From NCBI RefSeq assembly GCF_000220255.1, contig NZ_GL982514.1, positions 1-60,793 on the forward strand: a stretch of 60,793 nt of DNA, given 5' to 3'. The DNA comes from Prevotella pallens ATCC 700821. Lineage in GTDB: Bacteria; Bacteroidota; Bacteroidia; Bacteroidales; Bacteroidaceae. Below are positions 47,030 through 56,349 of the stretch, in pieces. The notes below the pieces were generated by a model. It was not told the DNA's origin. It searched no databases and was given only the letters and a program-made list of their open reading frames with translations. Each line of letters begins with the position of its first letter. Position 1 is the stretch's first letter. The position numbers and the translations under genes are program-made.

Positions 47030-47392
47030 ATGGATAACAACTGCATTCACAAAGTGCACAGCATCTTTCGGGCAGTAATAGAATTTGAACGAGCATTAGA
47101 AAACACATTCAACATAAACATAAACGAACTTATGTTGCTGTGCATGCTCGCTAATAAAGAGAGCCTTCTCGCTGGCGAAATAGCCAGTGAGATGGGTCTT
47201 ACACGTTCCAACGCATCGAAAGTGATAGCCGCTCTCGAACGAAAAGGATACCTGGAACGCCACACTTGCAAACACGATAGCCGGTGCCAACGATGCCGAA
47301 TTACCGAAAGCGGACTACAACAAATGGAACACATAAACTGCAAAACGTTTCCTGCACCACCCAATCTTGCCGCCTTCCTAACACAAAAATAG
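47030..47392 (+). CDS. MarR-family regulator with a Cys-rich tail
   Basis: 120 residues. Winged HTH of the MarR type: SLLAGEIASEMGLTRSNASK for the recognition helix, then ALERKGYLERHTCKHDSRCQRCRITESG for the wing. The three cysteines (HTCKHDSRCQRC) inside the wing are unusual and could sense redox or bind metal. Cotranscribed with the thioredoxin lipoprotein; the paired palindromes upstream are its likely operators, giving autoregulation. Confidence 0.85.
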   Translation: MDNNCIHKVHSIFRAVIEFERALENTFNININELMLLCMLANKESLLAGEIASEMGLTRSNASKVIAALERKGYLERHTCKHDSRCQRCRITESGLQQMEHINCKTFPAPPNLAAFLTQK

Positions 47393-47586
47393 CAACACAG
47401 CAGTGGCAAAACACTGTAGAGAAAACAGAACAATATACCCCAAAAAACACAAAACAAACGTTTATAAAATACAAAATATATAGTATTGAATATGGAAAAA
47501 CTACACAATTTTTCCAAAAAAGTAGTAATTTGTTCGCTTTTATATCCTTATTAGTAAGTAAAACAGAAAATTTTAACTGTTTTTTG

Positions 47587-47619
47587 TTTGGTATTTCCAC
47601 AACAATTATATACCTTTGC
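47587..47619 (+). promoter_or_regulatory. Promoter of the Fur-family gene
   Basis: TTTG (47587-47590), 20 nt, TACCTTTGC (47611-47619), about 28 bp before the start codon. Confidence 0.75.
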
Positions 47620-47647
47620 AATGAGAATTTAAATGCAATAGTAAATT

Positions 47648-48079
47648 ATGTACATAGATCCAGCCTATAAAAAGCTGCTCGATTGTGGTATACGCCCATC
47701 GCTTCAGCGCATAGAGATTATGCGTTATTTGATGGAACATCATACCCACCCAACAATCGACGATATATTTGTAGAACTCAAAAAACGCATCCCAACAGTG
47801 AGTCGCACCACCATCTACAATACATTAAGAATGTTTTCGGAGAAGGGCGGAGCACTTATGATAACCATAGACGAACACCATGTGTGCTACGATGGTACCA
47901 CAACGCCGCACGCTCACTTCTCTTGTAAAGAGTGCGGACGTGTGTTTGATATGCCCGATACACAACCGCCAATGCCCCAAAGTAGTGCAATTGAAGGCTT
48001 TACAATAGACGATGCCCAGCTGTACTATAAGGGAATATGTGCCGACTGCCTACGAAAAAAGGCGAAAAAAATGTCGTAA
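47648..48079 (+). CDS. Fur/PerR-family regulator
   Basis: 143 residues. DNA-binding part RPSLQRIEIMRYLMEHHTHP and TVSRTTIYNTLRMFSEKG. The metal site retains HHVCYDGTTTPHAHFSCKECG and the second CADC zinc pair, the usual structural-zinc tetrad. The regulatory metal site has HAH, so iron, manganese or peroxide sensing is possible; which one cannot be told from sequence. Located between the thioredoxin/MarR operon and a structured non-coding stretch. Confidence 0.9.
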   Translation: MYIDPAYKKLLDCGIRPSLQRIEIMRYLMEHHTHPTIDDIFVELKKRIPTVSRTTIYNTLRMFSEKGGALMITIDEHHVCYDGTTTPHAHFSCKECGRVFDMPDTQPPMPQSSAIEGFTIDDAQLYYKGICADCLRKKAKKMS

Positions 48080-48099
48080 AACAAGGCGGAAGTGCCTAA

Positions 48100-48530
48100 A
48101 ATAAGAAATAATGATGTTTAAATTAAAGAATAGTAATGTTTAAATAGTAAGGCAACTAAGCCCTCGTGAGATGGTAAAGCTGCCACAAAAAGAAAATTTG
48201 GGATACCTTGATAGAAAGGTATAATGGTTTAGTGAAAAAGGCGAAAATAGCTTGCGAAAGAATAAAAACGCCTTGACGTTTTAGATTTATACTACCTTAA
48301 GCGTAAGGTTTCATTGGTTTAGCAAATGGCTAAAATACCTTGCGAGAGGTGCATACGCCAGTTAGATGAAAATGAGAATAACAAAGATGAAGGATAGGAG
48401 TGCCTAAATGAGAATGGGACGAAACGTGTTCCATAACATTAAAGCGAGAGAACACACTAATAAAAGGCAGGCATTGGAGATCTCAAAAAGACGCTTCTAT
48501 AATTAAACCAACCTTCAACCGACTAACTTC
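48100..48530 (+). other. Structured 22-nt-periodic region, possible RNA
   Basis: No ORF. ATGTTTA occurs at 48114 and 48136 (22 apart), and the following sequence can be cut into 22-nt units such as AAAGGCGAAAATAGCTTGCG and variants. Several perfect small hairpins are present: ATACCTT/AAGGTAT, ACCTTA/TAAGGT, TTTAGC/GCTAAA and GGCG/CGCC. Two diverged copies of a block of about 75-90 nt seem to follow each other. It may be the 3' part of the Fur-gene transcript or a separate RNA; no dedicated promoter was found. Confidence 0.35.
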
Positions 48531-48701
48531 TACAAACATTTCGCCCCATTGCTTGCCTTTATATAAATATATAAACTGCGACAAAAAAGTGAAAAGTTAT
48601 GTTAAACGAGCGTCGAAACTAAGTGTTTCTGCTCACAACATAGAGTTTTTTACTTTCTTGTCGCAGTTTGCTTGTTATGCCTTTCCATACTTTTATTCGG
48701 C

Positions 48702-48905
48702 TTGTTGCCACACCGTTGCAATGCATTTCCATACATATTCCCTATTTGTTGCCACACTGTTGCAATGCATTTCCATACATATTCCCTATTTGTTGCCACA
48801 CTGTTGCAATGCGTTTCTGTACATATTCCCCATTTGTTGCCACACCGTTGCAATGCGTTTCTATACATATTCCCTATTTGTTGCCACAGCATTACAACAC
48901 GTTGG
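48702..48905. repeat. 44-bp tandem repeat, about 4.6 copies
   Basis: TTGTTGCCACACCGTTGCAA starts at 48702, 48746, 48790, 48834 and 48878: an exact 44-bp period (2 x 22). The second half of each copy is CATTTCCATACATATTCCC. Not CRISPR, because the whole unit is conserved. Confidence 0.9.
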
Positions 48906-49133
48906 TTGCCAAATGGTTATGCAAAAAGGCTAAAAGTGCAATGCGATGCCCACAGTTTGGTTTTACCAAAATATAGTAACCAACAAACAGAACACATACT
49001 CACGAAAACCGTTGCTACACCATGCAAATGCCATAAATATACGCCCAAAACACAAAAAAGAGGCAAGCAACTTCCGTTTTGGTAGTTGCCTGCCTCCCAA
49101 TGTGTCGTTTTTTTCGTGTGTACATTCCCTTTC

Positions 49134-49210
49134 TGTCGCACAAAACCTACAAACTTGTCGAAGCGTTCTTCCTTTCTTGTCGGCTCTAACCTACTATTTT
49201 GTCGGTTATT
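49134..49210. repeat. 22-bp TGTCG array
   Basis: TGTCG occurs at 49134, 49156, 49178 and 49200, exactly 22 bp apart, with diverged spacer sequence. The same TTTTGTCGC or GCGACAAA motif recurs at 57.8 kb in the opposite orientation. Confidence 0.75.
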
Positions 49211-49378
49211 ATATGCCAAAAGACCTTGTATTTCAGTTGTTTACACATTGCTATATAATCATTATAACTGATTAGAAAACGATATTCTAAGTTGTTTGAT
49301 GAGTGTTTTTGCAATGTGTTTTCTATTGATTTTTGCGCAACACAGATAACATTCGTCCGCTCTATGCGTATTTTTTGC

Positions 49379-49471
49379 TTATCTGCACGACCCCATTCCC
49401 AGCGTGGTTGCTATGGCTGTGAGCACTGAAAGAACTAACTGTACAATGAATTTCCATTTGTCTTTGTTCAT
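49379..49471 (-). CDS. Smalltalk protein
   Basis: 30 residues, MNKDKWKFIVQLVLSVLTAI then ATTLGMGSCR: a basic N-terminus, one hydrophobic helix and a C-terminal GSC. This is the pattern of the Bacteroidales smalltalk family, which usually stands beside an HU-like protein and an amidase or M15 peptidase, as here. Function unknown; a membrane location is likely. It is often missed because of its length. Confidence 0.8.
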   Translation of the reverse strand: MNKDKWKFIVQLVLSVLTAIATTLGMGSCR

Positions 49472-49668
49472 AATTTTACGGTTTTAAACGGTTAATAAAA
49501 AGATTTTTGTGTGTTTTTGGAACTACCAAAGAAACCACGCAGCACTGTTTTTGCATTGTTTGCAACTGTTTTTAGCAAGCAGTGCACATAGGTTTCTCTG
49601 GTTTTTAGTGCCATTATTGGCAGATCCTAAGCCCCTTAAGGTTAGCAAAGTTTGGCAACATTGGCTAC

Positions 49669-50157
49669 TTATGGGTGCGATTGTCCGCCACTGGGATTAG
49701 TTCCTCCTCCGGTGGTTTCGCCTTCTTTCTTTTTCGTTCGGCTACCTTTGTAGGTGGTAAGTTCCTCTACTTGCACACCAGTAACAAAGCTTTTAAAGCG
49801 CGAATTGTCCACTCCCACGCGTGTATATGGTTGAAACAGCACGCGAGTTTTCTTTATATTCTTTGCAGGAATAAAGTCTTTGCGTTCCTTTTCGCCCTTT
49901 GAACTGATGGAAAGCTTAAAAGTTCCGAAGTTGTCGAGCTTTATTCGCATTCCGTTTTGCAGGTTATGCGTCATCTCTACTACCAAAGCGCTGAGCACAG
50001 CAAGTATGTCCGACTCTGTAACGGTGCATCGTTCGCTAATGCGAGCTGCCAATTGGCGAGTGTCTAAGGTGCCCATATAGGCTACACGGGCATACCAATA
50101 ATTGTTGTACTTGTGCTTTGCAGTGTGTAATTGGTACATTTTGTACTTTAATGCCAT
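49669..50157 (-). CDS. HU-like DNA-binding protein, Bacteroidales type
   Basis: 162 residues. HU/IHF fold: TLDTRQLAARISERCTVTES for the dimer helices, GMRIKLDNFGTFKLSI for the beta region and RVLFQPY for the DNA arm. The last 35 residues are a low-complexity basic and Gly-rich tail (GSRTKKKEGETTGGGTNPSG). Precedes the smalltalk gene on the same strand and follows the M15 peptidase gene. Confidence 0.88.
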   Translation of the reverse strand: MALKYKMYQLHTAKHKYNNYWYARVAYMGTLDTRQLAARISERCTVTESDILAVLSALVVEMTHNLQNGMRIKLDNFGTFKLSISSKGEKERKDFIPAKNIKKTRVLFQPYTRVGVDNSRFKSFVTGVQVEELTTYKGSRTKKKEGETTGGGTNPSGGQSHP

Positions 50158-50311
50158 AATTTTTTAAGAATTAAAAGGTTAATAAAAATTTAAAAATTAA
50201 ACTGATATTCATAGGCAGACTACCCACCTACGTTTTGCGTTATATATAATAAGGTGTATCGGCAGAACATATTTAGCAAGCAAATTTGTTCCTAATTTGT
50301 CGCCGAAAGTC

Positions 50312-50746
50312 CTATTTTTGTCGTTTATATCCCACGTGAATCCATCGTTTTTGCTTAGCTCCGAGCGGTTCTAACAATAGTTGTTGCACCGCCGAATGCT
50401 GTTCCAGAATGTTGCCATAGCGCATTGCTGTTTCTGTGTTAGGCACAAAAATGTCGGCAGCTTCGCCCTTTAGGTGTTGCGAGTTCCACACTCCGCCCAC
50501 TGCTTTGTTTAGTTTTTTGCACCTGTATCCACTTGTTATAATCACCCGCCCCACCCTTTGCCGTAGTGGTTCGAGCACTTCTGTGCACAGTGCTCTTAGG
50601 TTTTCAACCACCTCTTCGGTGCTAATGCCTTCGTCGGGATAGGCATCGGGGGTGTTGTTTATGCCCAACCTAATGGCAGTTCCCGATCTAAAGAACTCGC
50701 CAACTGTGAAGTGGGGCGATAAATAGTCGTCTAATGTTAATTTCAT
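50312..50746 (-). CDS. Peptidase M15-type (D-Ala-D-Ala carboxypeptidase-like)
   Basis: 144 residues. Zinc-peptidase motif SGYRCKKLNKAVGGVWNSQH, then LKGEAADIF for two metal ligands and WIHVGY for the third. No signal peptide is evident, resembling phage-type endolysin M15 proteins. It would cleave peptidoglycan peptides. First gene of the M15/HU/smalltalk set. Confidence 0.88.
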   Translation of the reverse strand: MKLTLDDYLSPHFTVGEFFRSGTAIRLGINNTPDAYPDEGISTEEVVENLRALCTEVLEPLRQRVGRVIITSGYRCKKLNKAVGGVWNSQHLKGEAADIFVPNTETAMRYGNILEQHSAVQQLLLEPLGAKQKRWIHVGYKRQK

Positions 50747-51437
50747 ATTTTTGTCTCGTTATATGTTTTTATAGTTTTGTTTTTATGCTTTTACGTTTTT
50801 GGCTAACTATATATATAAATATGTTGTAGCGTTTTTGTAGCATTTGGTTGTTAGAAAACCGTTTGTTGTTTTACATTTGCAAAGGTACAACATAGCGAAA
50901 GGCATATCAAGTTTCTTATGGGTAGTATTGTGGGTAGTATTTAGGCAGTTTCCAGATAGCCCATAAACAGGGCATTGCAGGCACACAAAATAGTTTTAGC
51001 AAAGCAGAAATAGCGTGTTTGTTGTGCCAAAATGTGTGCATTGCATTTGGCAAGTATGGTAGGTGCGCCACCATAAGAATATTGTTGCGTTTTAAAAGTA
51101 TGGTTTTTGTAGTGCAAAAAGGGGGTTTTTAGCGTGCAAAAAGGGGGTTTTTATGTTGCAAAAACCCCCTTTTTGTTTTCTGAATACGTAACAGCCACAG
51201 AACAAACAAGTTACACCCAGTTTTCTATGACGCATTGCATATTCACAAAATGGGTGGCGAACAGGTGACGATGACGTTGCGAATGGTTTTTCATTTCGCA
51301 TTACACATATTATAATAATGTGTCGCACGAATTGCAATAATGCAGCGAACACACGGTGAATGGGTGGCGAACACACCCCGAAACACCCACGAACACACTG
51401 CGAAACGCCTTATTTTGACCACGTATACACAAAAAAA
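50747..51437. other. Intergenic region with repeat hairpin, no gene seen
   Basis: No ORF with support. Contains AAAAAGGGGGTTTTT units at 51116 and 51138 and the inverse unit AAAAACCCCCTTTTT at 51160, all 22 bp apart; the last two form a perfect 15-bp stem (51138-51174). GAAC-type units follow to about 51410. Confidence 0.6.
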
Positions 51438-51439
51438 AA

Positions 51440-51474
51440 CTCCTAAAACCTTTGGGTAAAAAAGGTTTTAGGAG
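51440..51474 (-). terminator. Terminator of the phosphosugar mutase gene
   Basis: CTCCTAAAACCTT (51440-51452) and AAGGTTTTAGGAG (51462-51474) form a perfect 13-bp stem. On the minus strand the stem is followed by a long T run, just past the stop codon. Confidence 0.8.
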
Positions 51475-51495
51475 ATATTTTGAAACTAAAACAGC

Positions 51496-53238
51496 CTACA
51501 GATTAAGGCTCTTTTTTATAGCTTCTATCTTTTCGTAGGCACGTGCACGACAATCTTTAAAGTCGGCTGCGGTTTGCATCTTGTCCTTTACTTCTATGTA
51601 GAACTTAATTTTAGGTTCTGTTCCCGATGGGCGAACGCTCACCTTTGTGCCGTCTGTGCAGAACCATTGTAGCACGTTGCTGCTTTCGGGCATTGTTATT
51701 TTTGTTTTCGTTCCTGTGGCATCGGTTGCTTCAAGAGCCTCGTAGTCTTTCCACAAACACACGGTGCTGCCTCCCAAATTGGTAGGTGGTGTGGTGCGGA
51801 AGTTACGCATCATCTGCTGAATTTCGTCAGCTCCGCTCTTGCCCGGGCGTTCTACGTTCACCGTATGCTCCTCGCTGAAGCCATATTCAAGGTATATATC
51901 CATTAGCAAATCGTAGAGAGTTTTACCTTTATCCTTAGCATACGCGCATATTTCTGCCAACAACGAACATGCACTAACGGCATCTTTGTCGCGCACAAAG
52001 TCTTCTGCAAGGAATCCATAGCTCTCTTCTCCGCCACCAATATAGTTTTTTTGTCCTTCGGTAAGTGCTATTTCGTGTGCTATCCACTTAAATCCGGTGT
52101 AGCAATCGCGCATTTCTATGTGTTGTTTTTTGGCAATTTGTGCAATTACTTCGGTGGTTACAATGGTTTTAACAATATAGTCTTTAGGTGTCATTTTGCC
52201 TAAAGCCTGTCTGTTTGTTATGATATACCATAGGAAAATAAGGCAGGTTTGGTTTCCATTTATTAGAATCCATTCGCCGTTACTATCTTTACAAGCCATA
52301 CCAACACGGTCGGCGTCGGGGTCGGAAGCCATCAAAATATCGGCATCTAATGCCTTTGCGTCTCTCAAACCCAATGTTAATGCTTCGGCAATTTCGGGGT
52401 TTGGACGGTCTACGGTGGGGAAGTTTCCATCTTTTACCATTTGTTCCTTTACGCAATGCACGTTTGTGAATCCCCATTCTTGTAGCGAACGTGGTATAAT
52501 AACTCGTCCGGCGCCGTGCAAAGGTGTGTAAACTATGCAGAGATTGTGCTGCCGTTTAATTACATCGGGGTCTATACAAACTGTTTTTACCATGTTTAGG
52601 TATGCCTTATCTACGTCTTCTCCAATTATTTCAATAAGGTTTTTGTTGCCCTTAAACTGCACATCTTCTATCTTAACTTGGTTCACCTGGTTGATAATTC
52701 CCTTATCGTGAGGAGCCAAAACCTGTGCGCCATCGTCCCAATATGCTTTGTATCCGTTGTATTCGCGTGGGTTGTGGCTTGCCGTAATGTTCACTCCGCC
52801 TTGCGCTTTAAAGTGTCTTATGGCGAAAGAACACTCTGGTGTGGGTCGCAAATCGTCGAAAAGATAAACCTTTATGCCGTTTGCAGAGAAGATGTTGGCT
52901 ACTGTTTCGGCAAACAAACGAGAGTTGTTGCGACAGTCGTGGCACACTACTACCGATATTTGTTGCATATTTTTGAAGCACATTTTTAGGTAGTTGGCAA
53001 AGCCTTGTGTAGCCATTCCAACGGTGTAGATGTTCATTCGGTTTGTGCCTGCGCCCATAATGCCACGCAAACCGCCTGTTCCAAACTCAAGATCTTTATA
53101 AAACGACTCTATAAGAGCATCTTTGTTGTCGCTGTTTAGCATGTTTTCAACTGCCTTTCGTGTATCTTCGTCGAAAGCAGGAGCAAGCCATTGTTGTGCC
53201 TTTTGCTCGCATTGGGCAATTAGTTCTTTGTTCTGCAT
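51496..53238 (-). CDS. Phospho-sugar mutase (phosphoglucomutase/phosphomannomutase)
   Basis: 580 residues, alpha-D-phosphohexomutase superfamily. Catalytic serine loop ITASHNPREYNGYK (Ser154), metal loop ASDPDADRVGM, sugar loop GGGEESYGF and phosphate loop RPSGTEPKIKFY. Size and motif spacing fit the PgcA-like branch that interconverts hexose 1- and 6-phosphates. Cytosolic. Monocistronic, divergent from the DUF4491 gene. Confidence 0.95.
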   Translation of the reverse strand: MQNKELIAQCEQKAQQWLAPAFDEDTRKAVENMLNSDNKDALIESFYKDLEFGTGGLRGIMGAGTNRMNIYTVGMATQGFANYLKMCFKNMQQISVVVCHDCRNNSRLFAETVANIFSANGIKVYLFDDLRPTPECSFAIRHFKAQGGVNITASHNPREYNGYKAYWDDGAQVLAPHDKGIINQVNQVKIEDVQFKGNKNLIEIIGEDVDKAYLNMVKTVCIDPDVIKRQHNLCIVYTPLHGAGRVIIPRSLQEWGFTNVHCVKEQMVKDGNFPTVDRPNPEIAEALTLGLRDAKALDADILMASDPDADRVGMACKDSNGEWILINGNQTCLIFLWYIITNRQALGKMTPKDYIVKTIVTTEVIAQIAKKQHIEMRDCYTGFKWIAHEIALTEGQKNYIGGGEESYGFLAEDFVRDKDAVSACSLLAEICAYAKDKGKTLYDLLMDIYLEYGFSEEHTVNVERPGKSGADEIQQMMRNFRTTPPTNLGGSTVCLWKDYEALEATDATGTKTKITMPESSNVLQWFCTDGTKVSVRPSGTEPKIKFYIEVKDKMQTAADFKDCRARAYEKIEAIKKSLNL

Positions 53239-53461
53239 AGTTACCTGATAGTTTTATTGAGGGGTGTTTTTACGTCCCTCGGACGTTATTATTATATAGT
53301 TTGGTTGCCCCCCACCCCATTTTACATTTGCACAAAGGGGTGTGCTGAAGGGCATTAAACAGTGCAAATATACAGAAATAAATAGAATATATACCTTAAA
53401 TATAGGATTATTTTTGTATTTTTGTGTCCGATTTTCAAAATTAAAACTAACATACAACAGA

Positions 53462-53767
53462 ATGGAAATATATTTTCAAGGTGTAATTTTGGCGGTTTGC
53501 ACCTTTTTTATAATAGGATTGCTACACCCCGTAGTAGTGAAATGGGAATTTTATTTTGGCACAAAAGGCTGGTGGCTATGGCTTGTGGGAGGCATAGTTT
53601 GCTGCGTTTCGGCTCTGTTTGTGGCAGATATATTCTGGTCGGCACTACTTGGCGTAACGGGAGCATCGCTTCTTTGGGGCATAGGAGAACTGTTTGAACA
53701 AGTGAAAAGGGTAGAAAAAGGGTGGTTCCCAATGAACCCTAAACGCAAAAACGCCTACAAAAAATAG
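53462..53767 (+). CDS. DUF4491 membrane protein
   Basis: 101 residues from the ATG at 53462; the frame is open for 40 codons upstream, but that includes the promoter region. Three membrane helices: about 4-24, 36-54 and 56-76. The C-terminus (FEQVKRVEKGWFPMNPKRK) is basic. The pattern matches DUF4491, a Bacteroidetes membrane family of unknown function. Its stop is 3 bp before rlmH, so they are cotranscribed. Confidence 0.85.
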   Translation: MEIYFQGVILAVCTFFIIGLLHPVVVKWEFYFGTKGWWLWLVGGIVCCVSALFVADIFWSALLGVTGASLLWGIGELFEQVKRVEKGWFPMNPKRKNAYKK

Positions 53768-53770
53768 CAA

Positions 53771-54241
53771 ATGAAAGCCACTTTAATATTGGTGGGACGT
53801 ACTAACAACGAACTGTTTGCACACGCAATAGCCGACTATGTGGGACGCATTGGACACTACATTCCATTTAAAATAGTTACCATTCCCGAACTAAAAAACA
53901 CTAAAAAACTGTCTGAAGCACAACAAAAAATACGCGAGGGCGAAACAATTCTACGCGAAATACAAACAGCCGACACGGTTGTGCTGCTCGATGAGCACGG
54001 AAAAGAGTTTCGGTCGGTAGACTATGCCGCATGGTTACAAAAGAAACAGAACACAGCAAAGCATCTTGTGTTTGTTATTGGTGGCGCATACGGCTTTTCG
54101 GAAGCTGTGTATAGCAGGGCAAACGAAAAGATTTCGCTTTCTAAAATGACATTCTCGCACCAGATGGTACGCCTTATTTTCGTTGAACAACTATACCGCG
54201 CATGCAGCATTATACGGGGCGAACCGTATCACCACGAATAG
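53771..54241 (+). CDS. rlmH: 23S rRNA pseudouridine-1915 N3-methyltransferase
   Basis: 156 residues, full length. SPOUT methylase features: VVLLDEHGKEFRSVDYAAWL, the SAM knot VFVIGGAYGFSEAVYSRA and the C-terminal HQMVRLIFVEQLYRA with GEPYHHE. Methylates pseudouridine 1915 in helix 69 of 23S rRNA. It follows the DUF4491 gene. Confidence 0.97.
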   Translation: MKATLILVGRTNNELFAHAIADYVGRIGHYIPFKIVTIPELKNTKKLSEAQQKIREGETILREIQTADTVVLLDEHGKEFRSVDYAAWLQKKQNTAKHLVFVIGGAYGFSEAVYSRANEKISLSKMTFSHQMVRLIFVEQLYRACSIIRGEPYHHE

Positions 54242-54300
54242 TTTGGCAATCCGTTTGCAACATTATGGTTATCCGTTTGCAGCATTATCGCAATCCGTTA

Positions 54301-54685
54301 GCAGCCGTAGGGGTCCGATTTATCGCGCCCGCATATACAAACACACACACATAATGGCAAACGGATATGTGCGTGTGGTGAAATAAATGCACAGATTCGG
54401 TAACAGAAAAACACAAATTCGAGAACGAATATACACAAATTTGACAACGAAAAAATGCGTGTGCAATGAAACGAATACACGTATTCGGTGAAATAAATGC
54501 ACGTATCTAATAATGTGGAAATGCGTTTTGGGTTATGGAAATATACATTTTTGGTTATGCAAAAATACGGGCACGATGAAACGAATACACGTATTTAATA
54601 ATGTGGAAATGCGTTTTGGGTTATGGAAATACACATTTTTGGTTATGCAAAAATACGGGCACGATGAATCGGACCCCTACGCCTC
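54301..54685. repeat. TIR-bounded repeat element in inverse orientation, 385 bp
   Basis: Starts with the inverse of the right cap (GCAGCCGTAGGGGTCCGATT) and ends with the inverse of the left cap (GATGAATCGGACCCCTACGC). The interior contains an 88-bp (4 x 22) duplication; ATGTGG at 54513 and 54601. Length 17 x 22 + 11. Confidence 0.8.
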
Positions 54686-54841
54686 ACGGAGTGTTCGCAA
54701 CCAATTCACGGAATGTTCGTTGCGGTATTCCAATTCGTGCGACACATTATTATAATATATGTAACACATCAACGTAAACCGTCCACAACATTATCATAAC
54801 TCGCTCGCAACTCGTTTATTTCGTGATGGTTACGCATTCTG

Positions 54842-54927
54842 AAAACAAAAACCCCCTTTTTGCACTTCAAAAACCATACTTTTGCACACCAAAAACCCCC
54901 TTTTTGGCGTGCAAAAAGGGGGTTTTT
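54842..54927. repeat. 22-bp array with perfect 15-bp hairpin
   Basis: Units AAAAACCCCCTTTTTGCACT, AAAAACCATACTTTTGCACA and AAAAACCCCCTTTTT, then the inverse AAAAAGGGGGTTTTT (54891-54905 with 54913-54927). Can terminate transcription from either side. Confidence 0.8.
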
Positions 54928-55029
54928 GCTCTGTAAAAAAGGCGGGGCTGCACAACAAAAATGAACAACCAGAAAAGCCACTACCCGTAGCAACTATGCC
55001 AAACACGCACACCCCACCCCACAACAACA

Positions 55030-55452
55030 CTACACATAGCGCACACGCCTACGCTTAATGTCTAAACGCATAGGGTGCAATATGCCCTGCTCGCTATACA
55101 ACAACATGTAACGCTCCACTATAGGACGCACACGAATGTTCTTTCTACGACGCAACTTGTCTAAAACACTCGAAGGATTATCGGGCGGAACAACATTCAA
55201 CACAGCACAAATGCAACGCACAATAGTGCAAAAACTCATTGGAATGCCATGCGAATCGAGCAGCAAACCCGTCTCCCACACAAGATGAGACAACTCCACT
55301 AAATCGGTTTTGGTACTCGTCCACCGTAAACCCTCCACATAATCGTGGTTCAATAACTCCGAAAAATCGGCAGCTACCATTGCTTTCATCTTCAATTCAT
55401 CATCGCCAGACCAGCGATTGTTGCCCAAATGGGTCTTCGAAACTACTTTCAT
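55030..55452 (-). CDS. RteC-like protein
   Basis: 140 residues from MKVVSKTHLG at 55452. It has GLRWTSTKTDLVELSHLVWE and VLDKLRRRKNIRVRPI, which resemble the C-terminal conserved segment of RteC proteins (W-S/T-x-S/T-K-T-x-L-x-E-L and the RKxxR motif), the transfer regulators of Bacteroides conjugative transposons. No mobile-element gene is adjacent, so it may be a domesticated relative or a remnant of another element. The frame is open for 16 codons upstream of the chosen start. Confidence 0.6.
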   Translation of the reverse strand: MKVVSKTHLGNNRWSGDDELKMKAMVAADFSELLNHDYVEGLRWTSTKTDLVELSHLVWETGLLLDSHGIPMSFCTIVRCICAVLNVVPPDNPSSVLDKLRRRKNIRVRPIVERYMLLYSEQGILHPMRLDIKRRRVRYV

Positions 55453-55778
55453 AATAATTAAAAAAAAGTTTAACGGCATAGGAAATGTTAATAAACACAA
55501 AACCTAAAATTGCCAAATAATAAAATTAAGGTTAATAAACCCGTCGTGCACAAACCACTATGGAGTAGCCAAAGGGCAGACACAACTAATTAATAATCAC
55601 GCTTCTACAGATCGTTAGCCATATTTCGACCCGTTTCAGGTGCAAATATACAACCACCATTGTGCAGTATATGTTCAACGTAAAAAATATTTTTTGTTAA
55701 ACTTTCATAACCATTTCGGTTCGCGAAATAAACTCTTCTATATTTCCAAAAATACGATATAAAAAAGTAAGAAACTAA

Positions 55779-55809
55779 TTTGCAGATTATAAAAAAAATA
55801 GTACCTTTG
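55779..55809 (+). promoter_or_regulatory. Promoter of ridA
   Basis: TTTG (55779-55782), 19 nt, TACCTTTG (55802-55809), about 85 bp before the start codon. Confidence 0.7.
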
Positions 55810-55893
55810 TGTAAAATAAGGGAAGCGGACAGAAAAAACGCACCCCACACACACCTAATTAGGGTATAATAACAATTTATAAAAACCATTATT

Positions 55894-56268
55894 ATGAAAG
55901 TTATAAACACAAACAAAGCACCAAAAGCCATTGGACCATACAGCCAAGCTATAGAAGCTAACGGACTGGTTATTACTTCTGGACAACTACCAATAGACCC
56001 TGCAACAGGCGAATTTGCACCCGGAGGCATCAAAGAACAAACCAGACAATCGCTAACAAACGCAAAAGCTATTCTGGAAGAAGCAGGAATAAGTATGGCA
56101 AACGTTATGAAAACCACCGTATTCCTATCGGATATGAACAACTTTGCTGCCATGAACGAAGTGTATGCAGAGTTCTTTAGCGAACCATTCCCCGCTCGCT
56201 CGGCAATAGCAGTAAAGACTTTGCCAAAGAACGCACTGGTTGAAGTGGAGTGTATTGCAGCAAAATAA
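55894..56268 (+). CDS. ridA: RidA family deaminase
   Basis: 124 residues. YjgF/YER057c/UK114 signature: APKAIGPYSQAIEANGLVITSG, then the catalytic Arg in PFPARSAIAV and LVEVECIA. Hydrolyses reactive enamine/imine intermediates from PLP-dependent threonine and serine dehydration. Single gene with its own promoter and terminator. Confidence 0.95.
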   Translation: MKVINTNKAPKAIGPYSQAIEANGLVITSGQLPIDPATGEFAPGGIKEQTRQSLTNAKAILEEAGISMANVMKTTVFLSDMNNFAAMNEVYAEFFSEPFPARSAIAVKTLPKNALVEVECIAAK

Positions 56269-56304
56269 GATACAAAACTAATTCATTTCATAATATTTTT
56301 GGTG

Positions 56305-56345
56305 GCCTAAACTCTTCTATACACATAGAAAGTTTAGGCTTTTTG
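56305..56345 (+). terminator. Terminator of ridA
   Basis: GCCTAAACT (56305-56313) pairs with AGTTTAGGC (56331-56339) over a 17-nt loop, followed by TTTTT. Confidence 0.8.
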
Positions 56346-56349
56346 CTTG

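Noticed and set aside
48100..48530. Group II intron fragment or known RNA (tmRNA, RNase P)
   Set aside because: No domain V hairpin, no reverse transcriptase and none of the hallmark motifs of those RNAs were found.
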